Shown piece by piece: positions 8,985-19,947 of a stretch of 64,000 nt of DNA. How positions within the stretch are numbered: the stretch's first letter is position 1; each line of letters opens with the position of its first letter. This DNA comes from an uncultured Pelagibacteraceae bacterium (GTDB lineage Bacteria; Pseudomonadota; Alphaproteobacteria; Pelagibacterales; AG-422-B15): contig CACCAS010000004.1 of the NCBI GenBank assembly GCA_902544065.1, positions 1-64,000 on the forward strand. Reading direction: 5' to 3'. A program made the position numbers and the translations under genes. The notes beneath the pieces are model-generated. The model was not told the origin of the DNA. It saw only the letters and a list, made by a program, of their open reading frames with translations, and searched no databases.

Positions 8985-9585
8985 TTTGTAACCTCTTCAC
9001 AGCTAATATTGTCTGATTCTTAGACATTTTGTTGAAAAAACTATTTAATTTTTCATAGCCATTCAAATATCCATCTTCTTCAAGCCAAGCAAGAAGCATG
9101 TATAAATAGTAATCTGCAGCAGTGATATAATTTCCACATAGATATTTATTCATACTTGCATCAACGAATTTAAGATAGGTACTTATAATTTCTTCAGCCT
9201 TACGTATTAAGTCAGACTCACTATTTTTAGATGTATAGTGATCTGGGTGGTATATTAACAGAATTATTGGGTAGACAGATGATGACAAAAAAGACATGAA
9301 TTGATTAAATTTATCACGTTCAATTGAGTTTGATTTTGGGACAAGTCGCCCGCCTTTATTTACTAAATGGTAAACTATATTCATACTTTCGATCATATAT
9401 TGACCATTAGATAATTTAATCATTGGAACCCGACCTAGCGGGTTATGCTTAAGAATTTCTTGATTTGTTTTTACATTTATTTCATCCACATGAATAAAAT
9501 TGTAATCAATATTAAATTCGTGGAACAAATACTCAACAACATCAGAGCCAGTTTCTGGTCTGCCGTATAAGACATAATTAGACAC
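8965..9585 (-). CDS. Glutathione S-transferase family protein
   Basis: The 206-residue protein has the canonical GST layout. The N-terminal thioredoxin-like domain starts YVLYGRPETGSDVVEYL (Ser14 a candidate catalytic residue), has the cis-proline in NPLGRVPMI (Pro54) and the glutathione-contact pair Glu66-Ser67 (IESMNIVYHL). An all-helical C-terminal domain carries GNYITAADYYLYMLL, the usual N-cap motif. Translation starts with GTG, whose G is also the last base of the SMP-30 stop codon (1-nt overlap). Function is likely conjugation or reduction with glutathione; the substrate cannot be read from the sequence. Confidence 0.85.
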   Translation of the reverse strand: MSNYVLYGRPETGSDVVEYLFHEFNIDYNFIHVDEINVKTNQEILKHNPLGRVPMIKLSNGQYMIESMNIVYHLVNKGGRLVPKSNSIERDKFNQFMSFLSSSVYPIILLIYHPDHYTSKNSESDLIRKAEEIISTYLKFVDASMNKYLCGNYITAADYYLYMLLAWLEEDGYLNGYEKLNSFFNKMSKNQTILAVKRLQSERKKK

Positions 9586-10508
9586 TATGGATAACCAGCG
9601 CGTGCAAACTTTACGAGAGTTGTATAAATTTTCCCATTCTTCCCACTTTGAGCTTCTTCAGGGATCGATGATTTACAAGTAATGACAAATAATGTTTTTC
9701 CATCATCTCCACCAAGCATGCATGCATAAGCTCTTTCTGGGGTAGCTAATCTATCTGTAATGACACCCCCTTCCTCAAACCTTATAACTTCAGATGTAGT
9801 AGGGGAAGCAACCCACACTCCATTACCTTCATCAAGGCAAATACCATCAGGTACTGGAAAAGGTGTAATGGAGCCCTCTTTAACCTGCAAATTTAATAGT
9901 TTGTAAATAGTTGCTAAAGCAAATCTCACCCCAATGTAGTACCAGGTAGGCATCATTTTAGCCCAGACCTTTCTATTACTTAGTCGTTTATCTAAGCCAA
10001 TATCAAATGATGTGAGTCTTCCTGCATAGGTCTCTCCAATAATCATTTTCTTCCCATCTGGAGTAATCACAGTTCCATTTGGAAAATCTAATTTTTTTGC
10101 AGCAATTTTTGCATTGCCATTAGGATCAACATGAATAAGACAAGTTGGCTTTACATCTCTCGCATGATGCAAAGAACCAAAGTTTCCAACATAAGCATCT
10201 CCATCTTTATCCACTACCATATCATTGCATCTGAACGGCGTTAGCTTAGATAAGTCTGAGTGAAGTGAGAGTTCATTGTTGCTGTATTTCATTATTTTTC
10301 GATCTAGCATCGAAACAATGAGCAAGTCCCCATTAGGCAACCATCCTAACCCAGAAGGTTGATTAGGGATTTCAACTATTTTTTCAATTTTACCAGTAAG
10401 ATCCAAGGTCATTACTGAATGTTGGTAAAAGTCTGAAAACCATAATTTATTATTATGCCACCTAGGTCCTTCCCCAAAATGAAGATTTTCAGCTAATAAA
10501 GAAAACAT
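9585..10508 (-). CDS. SMP-30/gluconolactonase/LRE-like beta-propeller protein
   Basis: This 307-residue protein belongs to the SMP-30 six-bladed propeller family, which includes lactonases and strictosidine-synthase-like proteins. The first blade has the metal-ligand Glu13 in HFGEGPRWHNNKLWFSD. Later blades give FPNGTVITPDGKKMIIGET and PVPDGICLDEGNGVWVA, which supply the Asn and Asp positions of the usual metal site. There is no signal peptide. It is the first gene of the minus-strand cassette, followed by GST, flavodoxin-like, small membrane and BtuF-like genes. The substrate, a lactone or other ester, is unknown. Confidence 0.85.
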   Translation of the reverse strand: MFSLLAENLHFGEGPRWHNNKLWFSDFYQHSVMTLDLTGKIEKIVEIPNQPSGLGWLPNGDLLIVSMLDRKIMKYSNNELSLHSDLSKLTPFRCNDMVVDKDGDAYVGNFGSLHHARDVKPTCLIHVDPNGNAKIAAKKLDFPNGTVITPDGKKMIIGETYAGRLTSFDIGLDKRLSNRKVWAKMMPTWYYIGVRFALATIYKLLNLQVKEGSITPFPVPDGICLDEGNGVWVASPTTSEVIRFEEGGVITDRLATPERAYACMLGGDDGKTLFVITCKSSIPEEAQSGKNGKIYTTLVKFARAGYP

Positions 10509-10585
10509 CAGGTAATTATAATTGTGATTTTAACTTAAACTATTGTTTTTTGGTATTGATGAAAAAAACCAATCAGAGTTGTAAT

Positions 10586-10792
10586 TTATTTGAGATTATT
10601 GATAAAAAGTAGGAATAATAATTGATTTAAGTCTCCAGTGACTGGTAAGTTTTTCTTTAAAATCAGCCATTTTTTATTAAATATTAAAGAAATATCTATA
10701 TATCTATATAATAGAGCAATACCCCACATCAAATAAAGTATAGTTTTTGTAGACTTATAATCGCTAACGGAAGGAAAGCTTAATTTTTCCAT
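10586..10792 (-). CDS. Doubtful small ORF, possible hypothetical protein
   Basis: A 68-codon reading frame opens with ATG (MEKLSFPSVSDYKSTKT), has one hydrophobic stretch (ILYLMWGIALLYRYIDISLIF) and a basic, leucine-rich end. No Shine-Dalgarno is obvious. AT-rich spacers produce frames of this length by chance, and I recognise no homologue. It is listed because it is the only sizeable frame in the spacer and lies on the same strand as the cassette after it. Confidence 0.2.
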   Translation of the reverse strand: MEKLSFPSVSDYKSTKTILYLMWGIALLYRYIDISLIFNKKWLILKKNLPVTGDLNQLLFLLFINNLK

Positions 10793-10799
10793 GATTCGC

Positions 10800-10827
10800 T
10801 TGAATTTAGAAGATTAAAATATATATT
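10800..10827 (+). promoter_or_regulatory. Candidate sigma-70 promoter of the nuo operon
   Basis: TTGAAT (10800-10805) and TATATT (10822-10827) are spaced by 16 nt and lie 35 nt before the nuoA start codon. Both hexamers are close to consensus and the site is where a nuo promoter is required, because the upstream genes run the other way. AT-rich DNA gives chance matches, so this remains a candidate. Confidence 0.4.
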
Positions 10828-10861
10828 TCAGCATGATACTAATACGACTCAATAAACAGAT

Positions 10862-11227
10862 ATGAACTACGCACTTAGTGAATATATGCCTATTTTAATT
10901 TTTATCTTCGTAGCACTTGCAATTAGCTGCCTGTTCGTACTCGCCAATTATTTAGCTGCTGTAAGCAATCCTGATTCTGAAAAAAATTCAGCGTATGAAT
11001 GTGGCTTTGAACAATTTGGAGACTCCAGAATGAAATTTGACGTTCGTTTTTATCTGGTAACACTATTATTCATCATTTTTGATCTTGAAGTTGCATTTCT
11101 TTTTCCATGGGCAGTAACTTTCGGAACCCTTGGATTATTCGGTTTTATCTCAATGATGATTTTTCTTGGTGTCCTTACGATTGGATTTATTTATGAGTGG
11201 AAGAAGGGCGCCTTAGAATGGCAATAA
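10862..11227 (+). CDS. nuoA: NADH-quinone oxidoreductase subunit A
   Basis: NuoA is a small membrane subunit of complex I at the joint between the membrane arm and the peripheral arm. The 121-residue protein has three hydrophobic helices and the conserved loop [42 protein letters not shown], whose Cys-Gly-Glu and acidic helix are family hallmarks. It opens the complete nuoA-N operon. nuoB begins inside its last codons. Confidence 0.97.
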   Translation: MNYALSEYMPILIFIFVALAISCLFVLANYLAAVSNPDSEKNSAYECGFEQFGDSRMKFDVRFYLVTLLFIIFDLEVAFLFPWAVTFGTLGLFGFISMMIFLGVLTIGFIYEWKKGALEWQ

Positions 11228-11739
11228 ATACAGATATTCAAGAAACAAGTCCCGAATTAGAAAGACTAAAAGAACTTTATGCTGATAAAGGCTTTGTTGT
11301 AACAAGTATCAACAATCTTATAAATTGGGCACGAACTGGCTCACTGCATTGGATGACCTTTGGACTGGCTTGTTGCGCAGTAGAAATGATGCATGTTGGA
11401 ACACCTCGTTATGATGTAGAGAGGTTTGGCGCTGCACCAAGAGCATCACCAAGACACGCAGATGTTTTAATAGTGGCTGGAACTTTAACTAATAAAATGG
11501 CCTCAGCTCTAAGAAAAGCGTATGACCAAATGCCCGAACCTAGGTATGTCATCTCAATGGGAAGTTGTGCAAATGGTGGTGGTTATTATCATTATTCATA
11601 TTCTGTAGTAAGAGGGTGTGATCGAATTATTCCAGTAGATGTTTACGTACCTGGATGTCCACCAACTGCAGAAGGATTGCTATATGGTCTTCTGCAACTG
11701 CAAAAAAAAATTAGGCGTGAGGGCAATATAAAAAGATAA
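11218..11739 (+). CDS. nuoB: NADH-quinone oxidoreductase subunit B
   Basis: NuoB (PSST) carries cluster N2, the last iron-sulfur cluster before quinone. The tandem cysteines in [10 protein letters not shown], the third in [19 protein letters not shown] and the fourth in [16 protein letters not shown] are all present. I choose ATG 11218 (MAINTDIQ), giving 173 residues and a 10-nt overlap with nuoA. An upstream in-frame ATG at 11197 would add seven residues lying within nuoA codons and matches nothing in the family. Confidence 0.97.
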   Translation: MAINTDIQETSPELERLKELYADKGFVVTSINNLINWARTGSLHWMTFGLACCAVEMMHVGTPRYDVERFGAAPRASPRHADVLIVAGTLTNKMASALRKAYDQMPEPRYVISMGSCANGGGYYHYSYSVVRGCDRIIPVDVYVPGCPPTAEGLLYGLLQLQKKIRREGNIKR

Positions 11740-12332
11740 TGTCTAAGATCACTGAAGTAGCTAAAGAAGCTATAAAGAAGAATTGCAACCCCGTTGAAAT
11801 TTCAGATGATTTCAATCAACTTCAAATATGCATTTCAGCTGAACAAATTTTAGATGTAGTTGATTTTATAAAAAATGATGAAGCTTGTGAATTTAGGCAG
11901 ATCACTGATATTGCTGGAGTTGATTTCCCTGATCGACAAAAAAGATTTGAGGTTATCTACCACTTCTTAAGTTTTAAACATAATAGTCGTTTAAGAATAA
12001 AAATAATTATTGGTGAAGATGAGTCTATCCCGAGTATTACATCTATCTTTCCAGCTGCAAATTGGTTTGAACGCGAAGCATTTGATATGTATGGCATTCA
12101 ATTTAAGGATCATCCTGACTTAAGAAGAATTCTTACAGATTATGGTTTTGAAGGATATCCATTAAGAAAAGATTTTCCACTTAGTGGTAATGTTGAAATT
12201 AGATATGACGAAATTGATAAAAAAATAATTCATGAGCCAGTAAATTTACAACAAGATTTCAGAAGTTTTGATATTCAGAGTCCTTGGGAGAGATCAAATT
12301 ATTTGAAGGAAGAAAAGAAAAATAATGAGTAG
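11739..12332 (+). CDS. nuoC: NADH-quinone oxidoreductase subunit C
   Basis: NuoC (30 kDa subunit) is a peripheral-arm protein that packs against NuoD. The family signature is present at the C-terminal side of the core: [41 protein letters not shown]. Length is 197 residues, normal for the unfused form (some bacteria fuse NuoC to NuoD). The start ATG shares one base with the nuoB stop (TAATG), indicating coupled translation. Confidence 0.97.
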   Translation: MSKITEVAKEAIKKNCNPVEISDDFNQLQICISAEQILDVVDFIKNDEACEFRQITDIAGVDFPDRQKRFEVIYHFLSFKHNSRLRIKIIIGEDESIPSITSIFPAANWFEREAFDMYGIQFKDHPDLRRILTDYGFEGYPLRKDFPLSGNVEIRYDEIDKKIIHEPVNLQQDFRSFDIQSPWERSNYLKEEKKNNE

Positions 12333-13497
12333 TAGTAAAACAGTTACTGTAAATTTTGGACCAGTGCATCCCGCTGCGCACGGTGTCTTGAGACTAATTT
12401 TAGATCTTGATGGGGAAATTGTGGAAAGAGCTGATCCACATATAGGATTATTGCATCGCGGTACTGAAAAATTGATTGAGCACAAAACTTATTTACAAGC
12501 CTTGCCGTATTTTGACCGTCTAGACTACGTTGCACCAATGAACCAAGAACATGCTTTTGCATTAGCGATTGAAAAGTTACTGGATGTTGAGGTTCCTGAA
12601 AGAGGACAATACATAAGAGTTTTATTTTCTGAAATTGGGCGATTGCTTAGTCATCTTTTAAACGTAACTACAACAGCCATGGATGTTGGAGCAATGACTC
12701 CAATTACTTGGGGTTTTGATGAAAGAGAAAAGCTACTCGATTTTTATGAAGAAGTTTCTGGATCAAGATTTCACGCTGCATATTTTAGAGCGGGAGGAGT
12801 TCATCAGGATCTACCAGATGGTTTAACTGATAAGATTTTTGATTTTTGCAATAATTTCCCAAAAGCCCTTGATGATATTGAAAGCTTATTGACTGAAAAT
12901 CGAATATTTAAACAAAGAAACGTGAATATAGGAAAAGTATCCAAAGAAAATGCTGTTGATAGAGGATTCAGTGGATTTGTTTTAAGAGCCTGCGGCATTC
13001 CATGGGATTTAAGAAAATCTCAACCATATGATTGCTACGACAAGCTTGATTTCAAAATACCAGTTGGATCAAACGGTGATTGTTATGATCGTTATCTATG
13101 TCAAATTGACGAGATGAGAGAGAGTATTAAGATTATGCTCCAGTGTCTTGAAAAAATGCCAACGGGCGAAGTTATAAATCGAGACTCTAAAATTGCAGCT
13201 CCAAAAAGAATGGATATGAAGAATTCAATGGAATCTATTATTCATCATTTTAAATTTTTTACAGAGGGTTTTCATGTGCCAGAAGGTGAAATATATACTG
13301 CTGTTGAGGCGCCTAAAGGTGAGTTCGGAGTTTATCTCATAGCCGATGGAACAAGTCGACCTTATAGATGTAAAATTAGGGCTCCTGGGTTCGCACACCT
13401 TCAAGCTTTTGATCTGTTATCAAAAGGACACTTGCTAGCTGACGTACCAGCAATACTCGGTTCAATAGCTATTGTTTTTGGAGAGGTGGATAGATGA
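12325..13497 (+). CDS. nuoD: NADH-quinone oxidoreductase subunit D
   Basis: NuoD (49 kDa subunit) forms the quinone-binding pocket with NuoB. The opening [23 protein letters not shown], with the quinone-site His pair, and [31 protein letters not shown] are diagnostic. The C-terminus ends [19 protein letters not shown] as usual. Length is 390 residues. It overlaps nuoC by 8 nt and nuoE by 4 nt. Confidence 0.98.
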   Translation: MSSSKTVTVNFGPVHPAAHGVLRLILDLDGEIVERADPHIGLLHRGTEKLIEHKTYLQALPYFDRLDYVAPMNQEHAFALAIEKLLDVEVPERGQYIRVLFSEIGRLLSHLLNVTTTAMDVGAMTPITWGFDEREKLLDFYEEVSGSRFHAAYFRAGGVHQDLPDGLTDKIFDFCNNFPKALDDIESLLTENRIFKQRNVNIGKVSKENAVDRGFSGFVLRACGIPWDLRKSQPYDCYDKLDFKIPVGSNGDCYDRYLCQIDEMRESIKIMLQCLEKMPTGEVINRDSKIAAPKRMDMKNSMESIIHHFKFFTEGFHVPEGEIYTAVEAPKGEFGVYLIADGTSRPYRCKIRAPGFAHLQAFDLLSKGHLLADVPAILGSIAIVFGEVDR

Positions 13498-14051
13498 ACA
13501 ATCTTAATGACAATTTTTCTTTCAACAAAACAAATGAACGGAAAGCAGAAAAGATACTCGCTAAATATCCCACAGATAGAAAACAAAGTGCAATAATGCC
13601 ATTATTAGATTTAGCGCAAAGACAAAATGGTAATTGGTTGAGCAGGGATGTCGTAGAGTATGTGGCCAACTATATAGAAATGCCTTTTATCAAGGCCTGG
13701 GAAGTTGTTACTTTTTACTCAATGTATTACACGAAGTACAACGGTAAATATTTAGTTCAAGTATGTGGAACAACACCATGTTGGCTAAGAGGATCAGACC
13801 AAGTCGCTAAAGCATGTAAAGAAATGATTTCACCTGATCAAAATACTCTATCAAAAGATGGCCTTTTTTCTTGGATGCAGGTTGAGTGTTTGGGTGCATG
13901 TGTCAACGCTCCTTTAGTTCAAATTAATGATGATTACTATGAAGATCTAACATACGACACAACGAAAAATATACTGCAGTCATTGATGGATGGCATAGAA
14001 ATTAAAGTTGGATCACAAAATGGTCGAACGAGCTCAAAGGCGGTTTCATAA
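13494..14051 (+). CDS. nuoE: NADH-quinone oxidoreductase subunit E
   Basis: NuoE (24 kDa subunit) holds the [2Fe-2S] cluster N1a of the NADH dehydrogenase module. The four ligands are seen in two pairs, [11 protein letters not shown] and [10 protein letters not shown]. The N-terminal helical part ([27 protein letters not shown]) is typical. Length is 185 residues. The start overlaps the nuoD stop as ATGA. Confidence 0.97.
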   Translation: MNNLNDNFSFNKTNERKAEKILAKYPTDRKQSAIMPLLDLAQRQNGNWLSRDVVEYVANYIEMPFIKAWEVVTFYSMYYTKYNGKYLVQVCGTTPCWLRGSDQVAKACKEMISPDQNTLSKDGLFSWMQVECLGACVNAPLVQINDDYYEDLTYDTTKNILQSLMDGIEIKVGSQNGRTSSKAVS

Positions 14052-15319
14052 TGTTAAAAGAAAAGGATAAAATATTTACAAATCTTTTTGGAGATGAAAC
14101 TTATAGTTTAAAGAGCGCGCAAAAAAGAGGTGAATGGAATAATACAAAATCACTTATCAAAAAAGGACGCGATTGGATCATTGATGAAATGAAAAAATCT
14201 GAGTTAAGAGGGCGCGGAGGTGCTGGCTTTCCCACAGGATTGAAATGGTCTTTTATGCCTAAAGACCCTGCTCTGAATAACTATCTTGTTGTTAATGCTG
14301 ATGAGTCGGAACCAGGGACTTGTAAAGATCGTGACATGATAAGAAATGAACCTCATAAGCTTATCGAAGGATGCCTGCTAGCTTCTTTCGCCATGAACGC
14401 ACATACTTGTTATATTTACATAAGAGGTGAATATTTTAATGAAGCTGTTGTTCTTCAGAATGCAATTGATGAGGCTTATGAAGCAGGTTTAGTTGGGAAG
14501 AATGCTGCTAATTCTGGTTGGGATTTTGACATATATCTTCACCGAGGAGCAGGTGCCTATATATGTGGAGAGGAGACGGCGCTTCTTGAGAGTCTTGAAG
14601 GCAAAAAGGGATTTCCTCGACTTAAACCACCATTCCCTGCGAATAAGGGCTTATATGGATCCCCAACAACTGTCAATAATGTTGAGACTATTGCTGTAGT
14701 CCCAACAATATTAAGAAGAGGAGGAGAATGGTTCTCTTCATTTGGTAGAGAGAAGAATACAGGGACAAAGGTTTTTTGTATTTCAGGACACGTCAATAAC
14801 CCATGTAATATTGAAGAAGAAATGGGCATACCTCTTCGTGAATTGATAGAAAAACATGCAGGAGGAGTTATTGGGGGATGGGATAATTTAAAAGCCATCA
14901 TACCTGGAGGATCTTCAGTTCCGCTAATACCAAAAAATATATGTGATAGTGTTTTAATGGATTTTGACTCTCTTACAGAAGTTAAAAGCGGGTTAGGAAC
15001 TGCTGCTGTTATTGTTATGGATAAAAGTACTGATCTGGTAAAGGCCATATCAAAATTATCTTATTTTTATAAACATGAAAGTTGCGGCCAATGTACTCCA
15101 TGTCGTGAAGGCACTGGGTGGTTGTGGAGAATGATGGAAAAAATTGGAGAAGGAAATGCAACTTCTACTGATATCGACAAATTACTTGATGTTACTAAAC
15201 AAATTGAAGGGCATACGATTTGTGCTCTTGGTGATGCTGCGGCATGGCCTATTCAAGGTTTGTTCAGGCACTTTAGAGAAGAAATAGAAGAAAGTTTAAC
15301 TAAAATCAGAGCTGCATAA
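14051..15319 (+). CDS. nuoF: NADH-quinone oxidoreductase subunit F
   Basis: NuoF (51 kDa subunit) binds NADH, FMN and a [4Fe-4S] cluster and is the electron entry point. The glycine-rich NADH loop is [20 protein letters not shown], the FMN region is [15 protein letters not shown] and [18 protein letters not shown], and the cluster ligands are in [15 protein letters not shown] with the fourth in [13 protein letters not shown]. Length is 422 residues. It shares one base with both nuoE and nuoG. Confidence 0.98.
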   Translation: MLKEKDKIFTNLFGDETYSLKSAQKRGEWNNTKSLIKKGRDWIIDEMKKSELRGRGGAGFPTGLKWSFMPKDPALNNYLVVNADESEPGTCKDRDMIRNEPHKLIEGCLLASFAMNAHTCYIYIRGEYFNEAVVLQNAIDEAYEAGLVGKNAANSGWDFDIYLHRGAGAYICGEETALLESLEGKKGFPRLKPPFPANKGLYGSPTTVNNVETIAVVPTILRRGGEWFSSFGREKNTGTKVFCISGHVNNPCNIEEEMGIPLRELIEKHAGGVIGGWDNLKAIIPGGSSVPLIPKNICDSVLMDFDSLTEVKSGLGTAAVIVMDKSTDLVKAISKLSYFYKHESCGQCTPCREGTGWLWRMMEKIGEGNATSTDIDKLLDVTKQIEGHTICALGDAAAWPIQGLFRHFREEIEESLTKIRAA

Positions 15320-17829
15320 TGGTTAAGGTCAAAATAAATGGTATAGAAAATGATGTTCAAGAGGGAGTAACAATCCTTCAGGCCTGTGAAGAAGCTGGGC
15401 TTGAAATACCTAGATTTTGTTATCATGATCGATTGTCTATCGCTGGTAATTGTCGGATGTGCCTTGTAGACGTTGAAGGTGCTCCAAAACCGGTTGCATC
15501 CTGTGCAATGCCAATAAATGAAGGCATGTCTATCCATACAAATACCCAAGCAGTTAAAAAAGCTCGAGAAGGAGTTATGGAGTTTCTTCTCATAAACCAC
15601 CCGCTTGACTGCCCGGTTTGTGATCAGGGAGGTGAATGTGACTTACAAGATCAGACAGTTGCATTTGGACCTGAAAACTCAAGATTTAATGAAAATAAAA
15701 GATCAGTAGATGAAAAGCACATGGGTCCTCTTATTAAAACATATATGACCCGTTGTATACATTGCACGAGATGTATTCGATTTGGCGATGAGGTTGCTGG
15801 TGTTAATCAATTGGGTGCTCTTAATAGGGGCGAGAATATGGAGATAACGACTTACCTCGAACAAACACTCGATTCTGAATTATCTGCAAACATTGTGGAC
15901 CTCTGTCCCGTAGGAGCGTTAACTTCTAAACCTTATCAATTTGAAGCAAGACCATGGGAGCTAAAAAAAACAGAGTCCATCGATGTAATGGATGCTGTAG
16001 GTTCAAATATAAGAGTAGATACGTATGGGTGGAAAGTTAAAAGGATCCTACCAGTATTAAATGAAGACATTAATGAAGAATGGATCTCTGATAAGACTCG
16101 CTATGCTTGCGATGGACTATTAACACAACGCATTGACACACCTTTAATTAAAAATAATGGAAAGTTTGTAGAAAGTGATTGGAATGAGTCACTTTTACAA
16201 GTTACAGAACTTTTAAAGTCAAATAATCCTCAAGAAATTGTTTTTTTATTAGGTGACTTTATTGATTTAGAAACTGCATATTTAACAAAAAAATTAGCTG
16301 ACACATTAAACATAAAGTCAGTTGAATGTCGGCAAGACGGTTGCAAGATTCCCTTCAACCATAGGTCACAATTCTTATTCAACTCAAAGATTAATGGTTT
16401 AGATGAAACTGACTGCCTATTAATAGTTGGTAGCAATGTAAGAGAAGAGGCTCCAATTATAAATGCACGAATTAGAAAACAAGTAATATCAAGAGATTTG
16501 CCTGTAGCACTCATTGGAGAAAATTTTGACTTAACATACAGATATGAATACCTAGGAAATGATGTAAATATTTTAACTGATATTTTGTACGATAAAAATG
16601 AATTCTCCAAAAAGCTTTTGGAAGCAAAAAAACCAATGCTTATAGTAGGACAATCTTTGTTAAATAGGGATGATTCAATTCAAATTTATTCTCTACTAGA
16701 ATCCTTTATAGAAAAATTTAGTATGGCAAACGACGAATGGAACGGGTTTAACGTTCTACAATTAAGTGCTTCTAGAGCAGGATCATTAGAAGTTGGTTGT
16801 TACCAGAAAAACAAAAATTTAGACGACATCATTGAAGATGCGTACAACAACAAAGTTAAACTGGTTATGTCATTTGGTGCAGACGAAATAAATTACCAAC
16901 ATTTTGAAAATAGTAAGATTATTTACATGGGTACCCATGGTGACAAAGGTGCAAACGCAGCTGATATCATCTTACCTTCTGCTGCATATACGGAAAAAGA
17001 TGGCATCTACATCAATACAGAAGGAAGAACTCAATTCGCCAATAAAGCCAGTTATCCCCCTGGAGATGCCAAGGAGGACTGGAAGATAATTAACCAAATT
17101 AGCAAACTTATGTCTTTAGACTGGCCTTTCATTGATCAAGGAGATGTAAGATCTGCAATTTTTGATGATTATCCCCATCTTAATGAAAATTTTAATGATC
17201 AAACATGTGAATACATAAAACTTTTAGAAAATAAATCAAAAGATGAAATTGAAATTGCGCCTAAAGATACAAGAACTGCAAAAGAAAAAAAATCAGATAC
17301 ATTAAATGAGAATATTAAAGATTTTGAAAACAACTCTGCTCATAAAATATATAATTTACCATGGAAAGATCTCGGCGATCGTCAAAGAGAATATTTAAGA
17401 AAATATAATTATCCTGAAACTTGGTCAGAATTCACAGAACATTATGGGTTCAAGGTAGTTAATGACATTAAAAAGAAAAATAACGTAGTTCTGCCATACG
17501 AAGAACAATATGCAAAAAGTTTAGGTAAGGTTTGGGATGATTTATCGTACAACCAAAAGAAATGGGCCTACACAAAGAGAAATAAAAATAACTTGATTGG
17601 TTTAGCAGATGATGCCAATTTCACTCCTGACGGTATTGTCGTCATTAGTGATAATCAAGAGGCTTATTACGCAAAACCAAAAGAAATTTATTTTGAAAAT
17701 AAAGAATTAATTCCAAGTATAAATGATTTTTACGTAACAGATACCATCTCACGGCACTCAAGTACGATGGCAGAATGTAGCAGGGCAAGAAAAGAAATGA
17801 GAAGCTCAATTAAAGAGAAAGCTTCCTAA
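15319..17829 (+). CDS. nuoG: NADH-quinone oxidoreductase subunit G, enlarged
   Basis: NuoG (75 kDa subunit) conducts electrons through several iron-sulfur clusters. The N-terminal ferredoxin-like domain has [17 protein letters not shown] and the His/Cys site [31 protein letters not shown] and [13 protein letters not shown] carry the [4Fe-4S] ligands. A molybdopterin-oxidoreductase-like domain follows without need for a cofactor. The usual ending [21 protein letters not shown] is at residue 801 onward. At 836 residues it is about 140-160 longer than typical alphaproteobacterial NuoG. The extra length lies between residues about 622 and 800: a lysine/glutamate-rich linker, then a compact-looking segment rich in Trp and Tyr. 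There is no frameshift, and codon use looks like the rest of the gene. Confidence 0.95.
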   Translation: MVKVKINGIENDVQEGVTILQACEEAGLEIPRFCYHDRLSIAGNCRMCLVDVEGAPKPVASCAMPINEGMSIHTNTQAVKKAREGVMEFLLINHPLDCPVCDQGGECDLQDQTVAFGPENSRFNENKRSVDEKHMGPLIKTYMTRCIHCTRCIRFGDEVAGVNQLGALNRGENMEITTYLEQTLDSELSANIVDLCPVGALTSKPYQFEARPWELKKTESIDVMDAVGSNIRVDTYGWKVKRILPVLNEDINEEWISDKTRYACDGLLTQRIDTPLIKNNGKFVESDWNESLLQVTELLKSNNPQEIVFLLGDFIDLETAYLTKKLADTLNIKSVECRQDGCKIPFNHRSQFLFNSKINGLDETDCLLIVGSNVREEAPIINARIRKQVISRDLPVALIGENFDLTYRYEYLGNDVNILTDILYDKNEFSKKLLEAKKPMLIVGQSLLNRDDSIQIYSLLESFIEKFSMANDEWNGFNVLQLSASRAGSLEVGCYQKNKNLDDIIEDAYNNKVKLVMSFGADEINYQHFENSKIIYMGTHGDKGANAADIILPSAAYTEKDGIYINTEGRTQFANKASYPPGDAKEDWKIINQISKLMSLDWPFIDQGDVRSAIFDDYPHLNENFNDQTCEYIKLLENKSKDEIEIAPKDTRTAKEKKSDTLNENIKDFENNSAHKIYNLPWKDLGDRQREYLRKYNYPETWSEFTEHYGFKVVNDIKKKNNVVLPYEEQYAKSLGKVWDDLSYNQKKWAYTKRNKNNLIGLADDANFTPDGIVVISDNQEAYYAKPKEIYFENKELIPSINDFYVTDTISRHSSTMAECSRARKEMRSSIKEKAS

Positions 17830-17831
17830 AT

Positions 17832-18845
17832 ATGAATGCATTGCAGTCCAATATTTTTGAATTAATAACAATAATATTTTATTGTATTTTAATCTTTATA
17901 CCACTTCTTGTTGGCGTTGTTTTAGCCTTATATGCGGATAGAAAAATATGGGCCGCCGTTCAAAAAAGAAGGGGCCCTAATGTAGTTGGACCATTTGGAT
18001 TATTTCAAGTGCCTGCAGATGGATTAAAATTTATATTTAAAGAAATTATTCTCCCTGACAGTGCTGATAAAATTGTTTTTTTAATTGCTCCAATTATTAC
18101 TTTAGCTTTATCTATTGCCGCTTGGGCCGTAATACCAGTTCAAGCTGGTGTTGTATTAGCAAATATAAATGTTGGTATATTATATATTTTTGCAATTAGT
18201 TCTCTTGGAGTTTATGGAATATTGATGGCGGGTTGGTCTTCAAATAGCAAATACCCTTTTTTTGGCGCATTAAGATCCGCTGCCCAAATGGTATCTTATG
18301 AAGTATCAATAGGTTTTGTGATCGTAACAGTTTTAATGTGCGTAGGCTCATTAAACTTGAGTGAAATCGTAATTGCTCAAAAAAATATTTGGTTTTTCAT
18401 ACCACTATTTCCTATGTTTATAGTCTTTTTCATTTCTGCGCTAGCTGAAACGAATAGACCTCCATTTGATTTGCCTGAAGCTGAGTCAGAGCTGGTTGCA
18501 GGTTATCAAACTGAATATTCGGGAATGCCTTTTGTTCTATTTTTATTTGGTGAATATATAAATATTTTATTAATGTGTGCCATGACAACTATTCTGTTCT
18601 TAGGTGGATGGCTGCCTCCCATTGATGTATATCCACTAAATGCTATACCTGGATTTGTTTGGTTCATTCTCAAAGTAACACTAGTTTTTTATATGTTTGC
18701 CATGGTTAAGGCGTTTGTCCCTCGATATAGATACGATCAGCTAATGCGATTAGGTTGGAAAGTATTCCTTCCTTTATCATTACTTGCTGTAGTACTCACA
18801 TCGTCAATATTATTCTTTTTTAAACTTGCTCCAGGTATGTCATGA
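17832..18845 (+). CDS. nuoH: NADH-quinone oxidoreductase subunit H
   Basis: NuoH (ND1) is the membrane subunit that forms the mouth of the quinone channel. The 337-residue protein has eight or so hydrophobic helices and the family segments [26 protein letters not shown] and [34 protein letters not shown], the acidic loop facing NuoB and NuoD. It starts 2 nt after nuoG and overlaps nuoI by ATGA. Confidence 0.98.
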   Translation: MNALQSNIFELITIIFYCILIFIPLLVGVVLALYADRKIWAAVQKRRGPNVVGPFGLFQVPADGLKFIFKEIILPDSADKIVFLIAPIITLALSIAAWAVIPVQAGVVLANINVGILYIFAISSLGVYGILMAGWSSNSKYPFFGALRSAAQMVSYEVSIGFVIVTVLMCVGSLNLSEIVIAQKNIWFFIPLFPMFIVFFISALAETNRPPFDLPEAESELVAGYQTEYSGMPFVLFLFGEYINILLMCAMTTILFLGGWLPPIDVYPLNAIPGFVWFILKVTLVFYMFAMVKAFVPRYRYDQLMRLGWKVFLPLSLLAVVLTSSILFFFKLAPGMS

Positions 18846-19327
18846 GATTTTTAAATTTTATAAAATCATTTCTATTAATTGATTTCATTAAAGCTTACTT
18901 GTTAGCTCAGAAATATTTTTTTAAAAAGAAAGCAACGATTAACTATCCCTTTGAAAAAGGAAAACTTAGTCCACGCTTTAGAGGTGAACATGCTCTTAGA
19001 CGCTACCCAAGCGGAGAAGAAAGGTGCATTGGATGTAAACTATGTGAGGCAGTATGTCCAGCTCAGGCAATTACAATTGAAACTGAACCAAGAGATGATG
19101 GAACAAGAAGAACCACAAGATACGATATTGATATGGTTAAATGTATCTATTGTGGTTTATGTGAAGAGTCGTGTCCTGTTGATGCAATAGTTCAGGGGCC
19201 AAATTTTGAATTCACAACAGAAACTAGAAAAGAACTTTACTATACTAAAGATAAACTTTTAGAAAATGGCGATAGGTGGGAAACAGTAATCGCTGAAAAT
19301 TTAGAGGCTGACTCTAAATATAGGTAA
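18842..19327 (+). CDS. nuoI: NADH-quinone oxidoreductase subunit I
   Basis: NuoI (TYKY) carries the two [4Fe-4S] clusters N6a and N6b that lead to N2. The two motifs are [17 protein letters not shown] and [17 protein letters not shown], each CxxCxxCxxxCP. An N-terminal amphipathic helix anchors it on the membrane arm. Length is 161 residues, normal for alphaproteobacteria. Confidence 0.98.
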   Translation: MRFLNFIKSFLLIDFIKAYLLAQKYFFKKKATINYPFEKGKLSPRFRGEHALRRYPSGEERCIGCKLCEAVCPAQAITIETEPRDDGTRRTTRYDIDMVKCIYCGLCEESCPVDAIVQGPNFEFTTETRKELYYTKDKLLENGDRWETVIAENLEADSKYR

Positions 19328-19332
19328 ATTTC

Positions 19333-19947
19333 ATGTCAATCTCACTACTTACCTTTTATCTTTTTTCTGCGATTCTCCTGCTCTCATCTTTAATGGTGAT
19401 TTCAACAAAAAATCCTGTTCATTCTGTTTTATTTTTAATTTTAGCTTTTCTTAATGCTGCTGGAATATTTGTTATTCTTCATGCAGAATTTTTAGCCATG
19501 ATATTAATCATTGTTTATGTTGGCGCTGTAGCTGTCTTATTTTTATTTGTTGTTATGATGCTCGATTTTAAAACATCTCTTGAAAAAGATAATATTCTAC
19601 AATACATGCCAATAGGTCTCTTAATTGGGTTAGTATTTATTGCTGAACTTGTTATTGTATTAATCAACACGCGTTTAGATTTGTCCAATATTCAAATACT
19701 AACTAACCCATTGAGTAATTTCTTGGACCAATCTAATACTGAAGCTATAGGCTCAATTCTTTATACTAATTATGTATTATATTTTCAGCTATCGGGGGTA
19801 ATTTTACTGGTTGCCATGGTTGGATCAATTGTATTGACCTTAAGAGATAGAGAAGGCGTTAAACGTCAAATTGTATCAGAGCAAGTTGATAGAAAAGGAA
19901 AAATTGAACTTGTAGATGTAAAATCAGGTGAGGGCGTTGATATATAA
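19333..19947 (+). CDS. nuoJ: NADH-quinone oxidoreductase subunit J
   Basis: NuoJ (ND6) is a five-helix membrane subunit linking the quinone site to the proton pumps. The conserved stretch [51 protein letters not shown] includes the pi-bulge helix typical of the family. Length is 204 residues. It overlaps nuoK by one base. Confidence 0.97.
   Translation: MSISLLTFYLFSAILLLSSLMVISTKNPVHSVLFLILAFLNAAGIFVILHAEFLAMILIIVYVGAVAVLFLFVVMMLDFKTSLEKDNILQYMPIGLLIGLVFIAELVIVLINTRLDLSNIQILTNPLSNFLDQSNTEAIGSILYTNYVLYFQLSGVILLVAMVGSIVLTLRDREGVKRQIVSEQVDRKGKIELVDVKSGEGVDI

Larger units (their letters stand above)
10509..10861. other. 353-nt spacer between the SMP-30-like gene and nuoA
   Basis: This is the longest stretch without a confident gene. 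It separates the minus-strand cassette from the plus-strand nuo operon and must hold promoters for both directions. The right end has a candidate nuo promoter. The middle is open on the minus strand for 68 codons (10586-10792), judged doubtful. I find no copy of the tRNA-Asp 3' end here, no terminator hairpin and no repeat. Confidence 0.6.

Noticed and set aside
10509..10861. Attachment-site copy of the tRNA-Asp 3' end at the far side of the accessory block
   Set aside because: I read the spacer for the tRNA-Asp T-arm and acceptor sequence and found no match.
14557..15048. 163-codon minus-strand frame inside nuoF
   Set aside because: Shadow of the conserved nuoF gene, with a biased serine/proline-rich composition and no own start signals.
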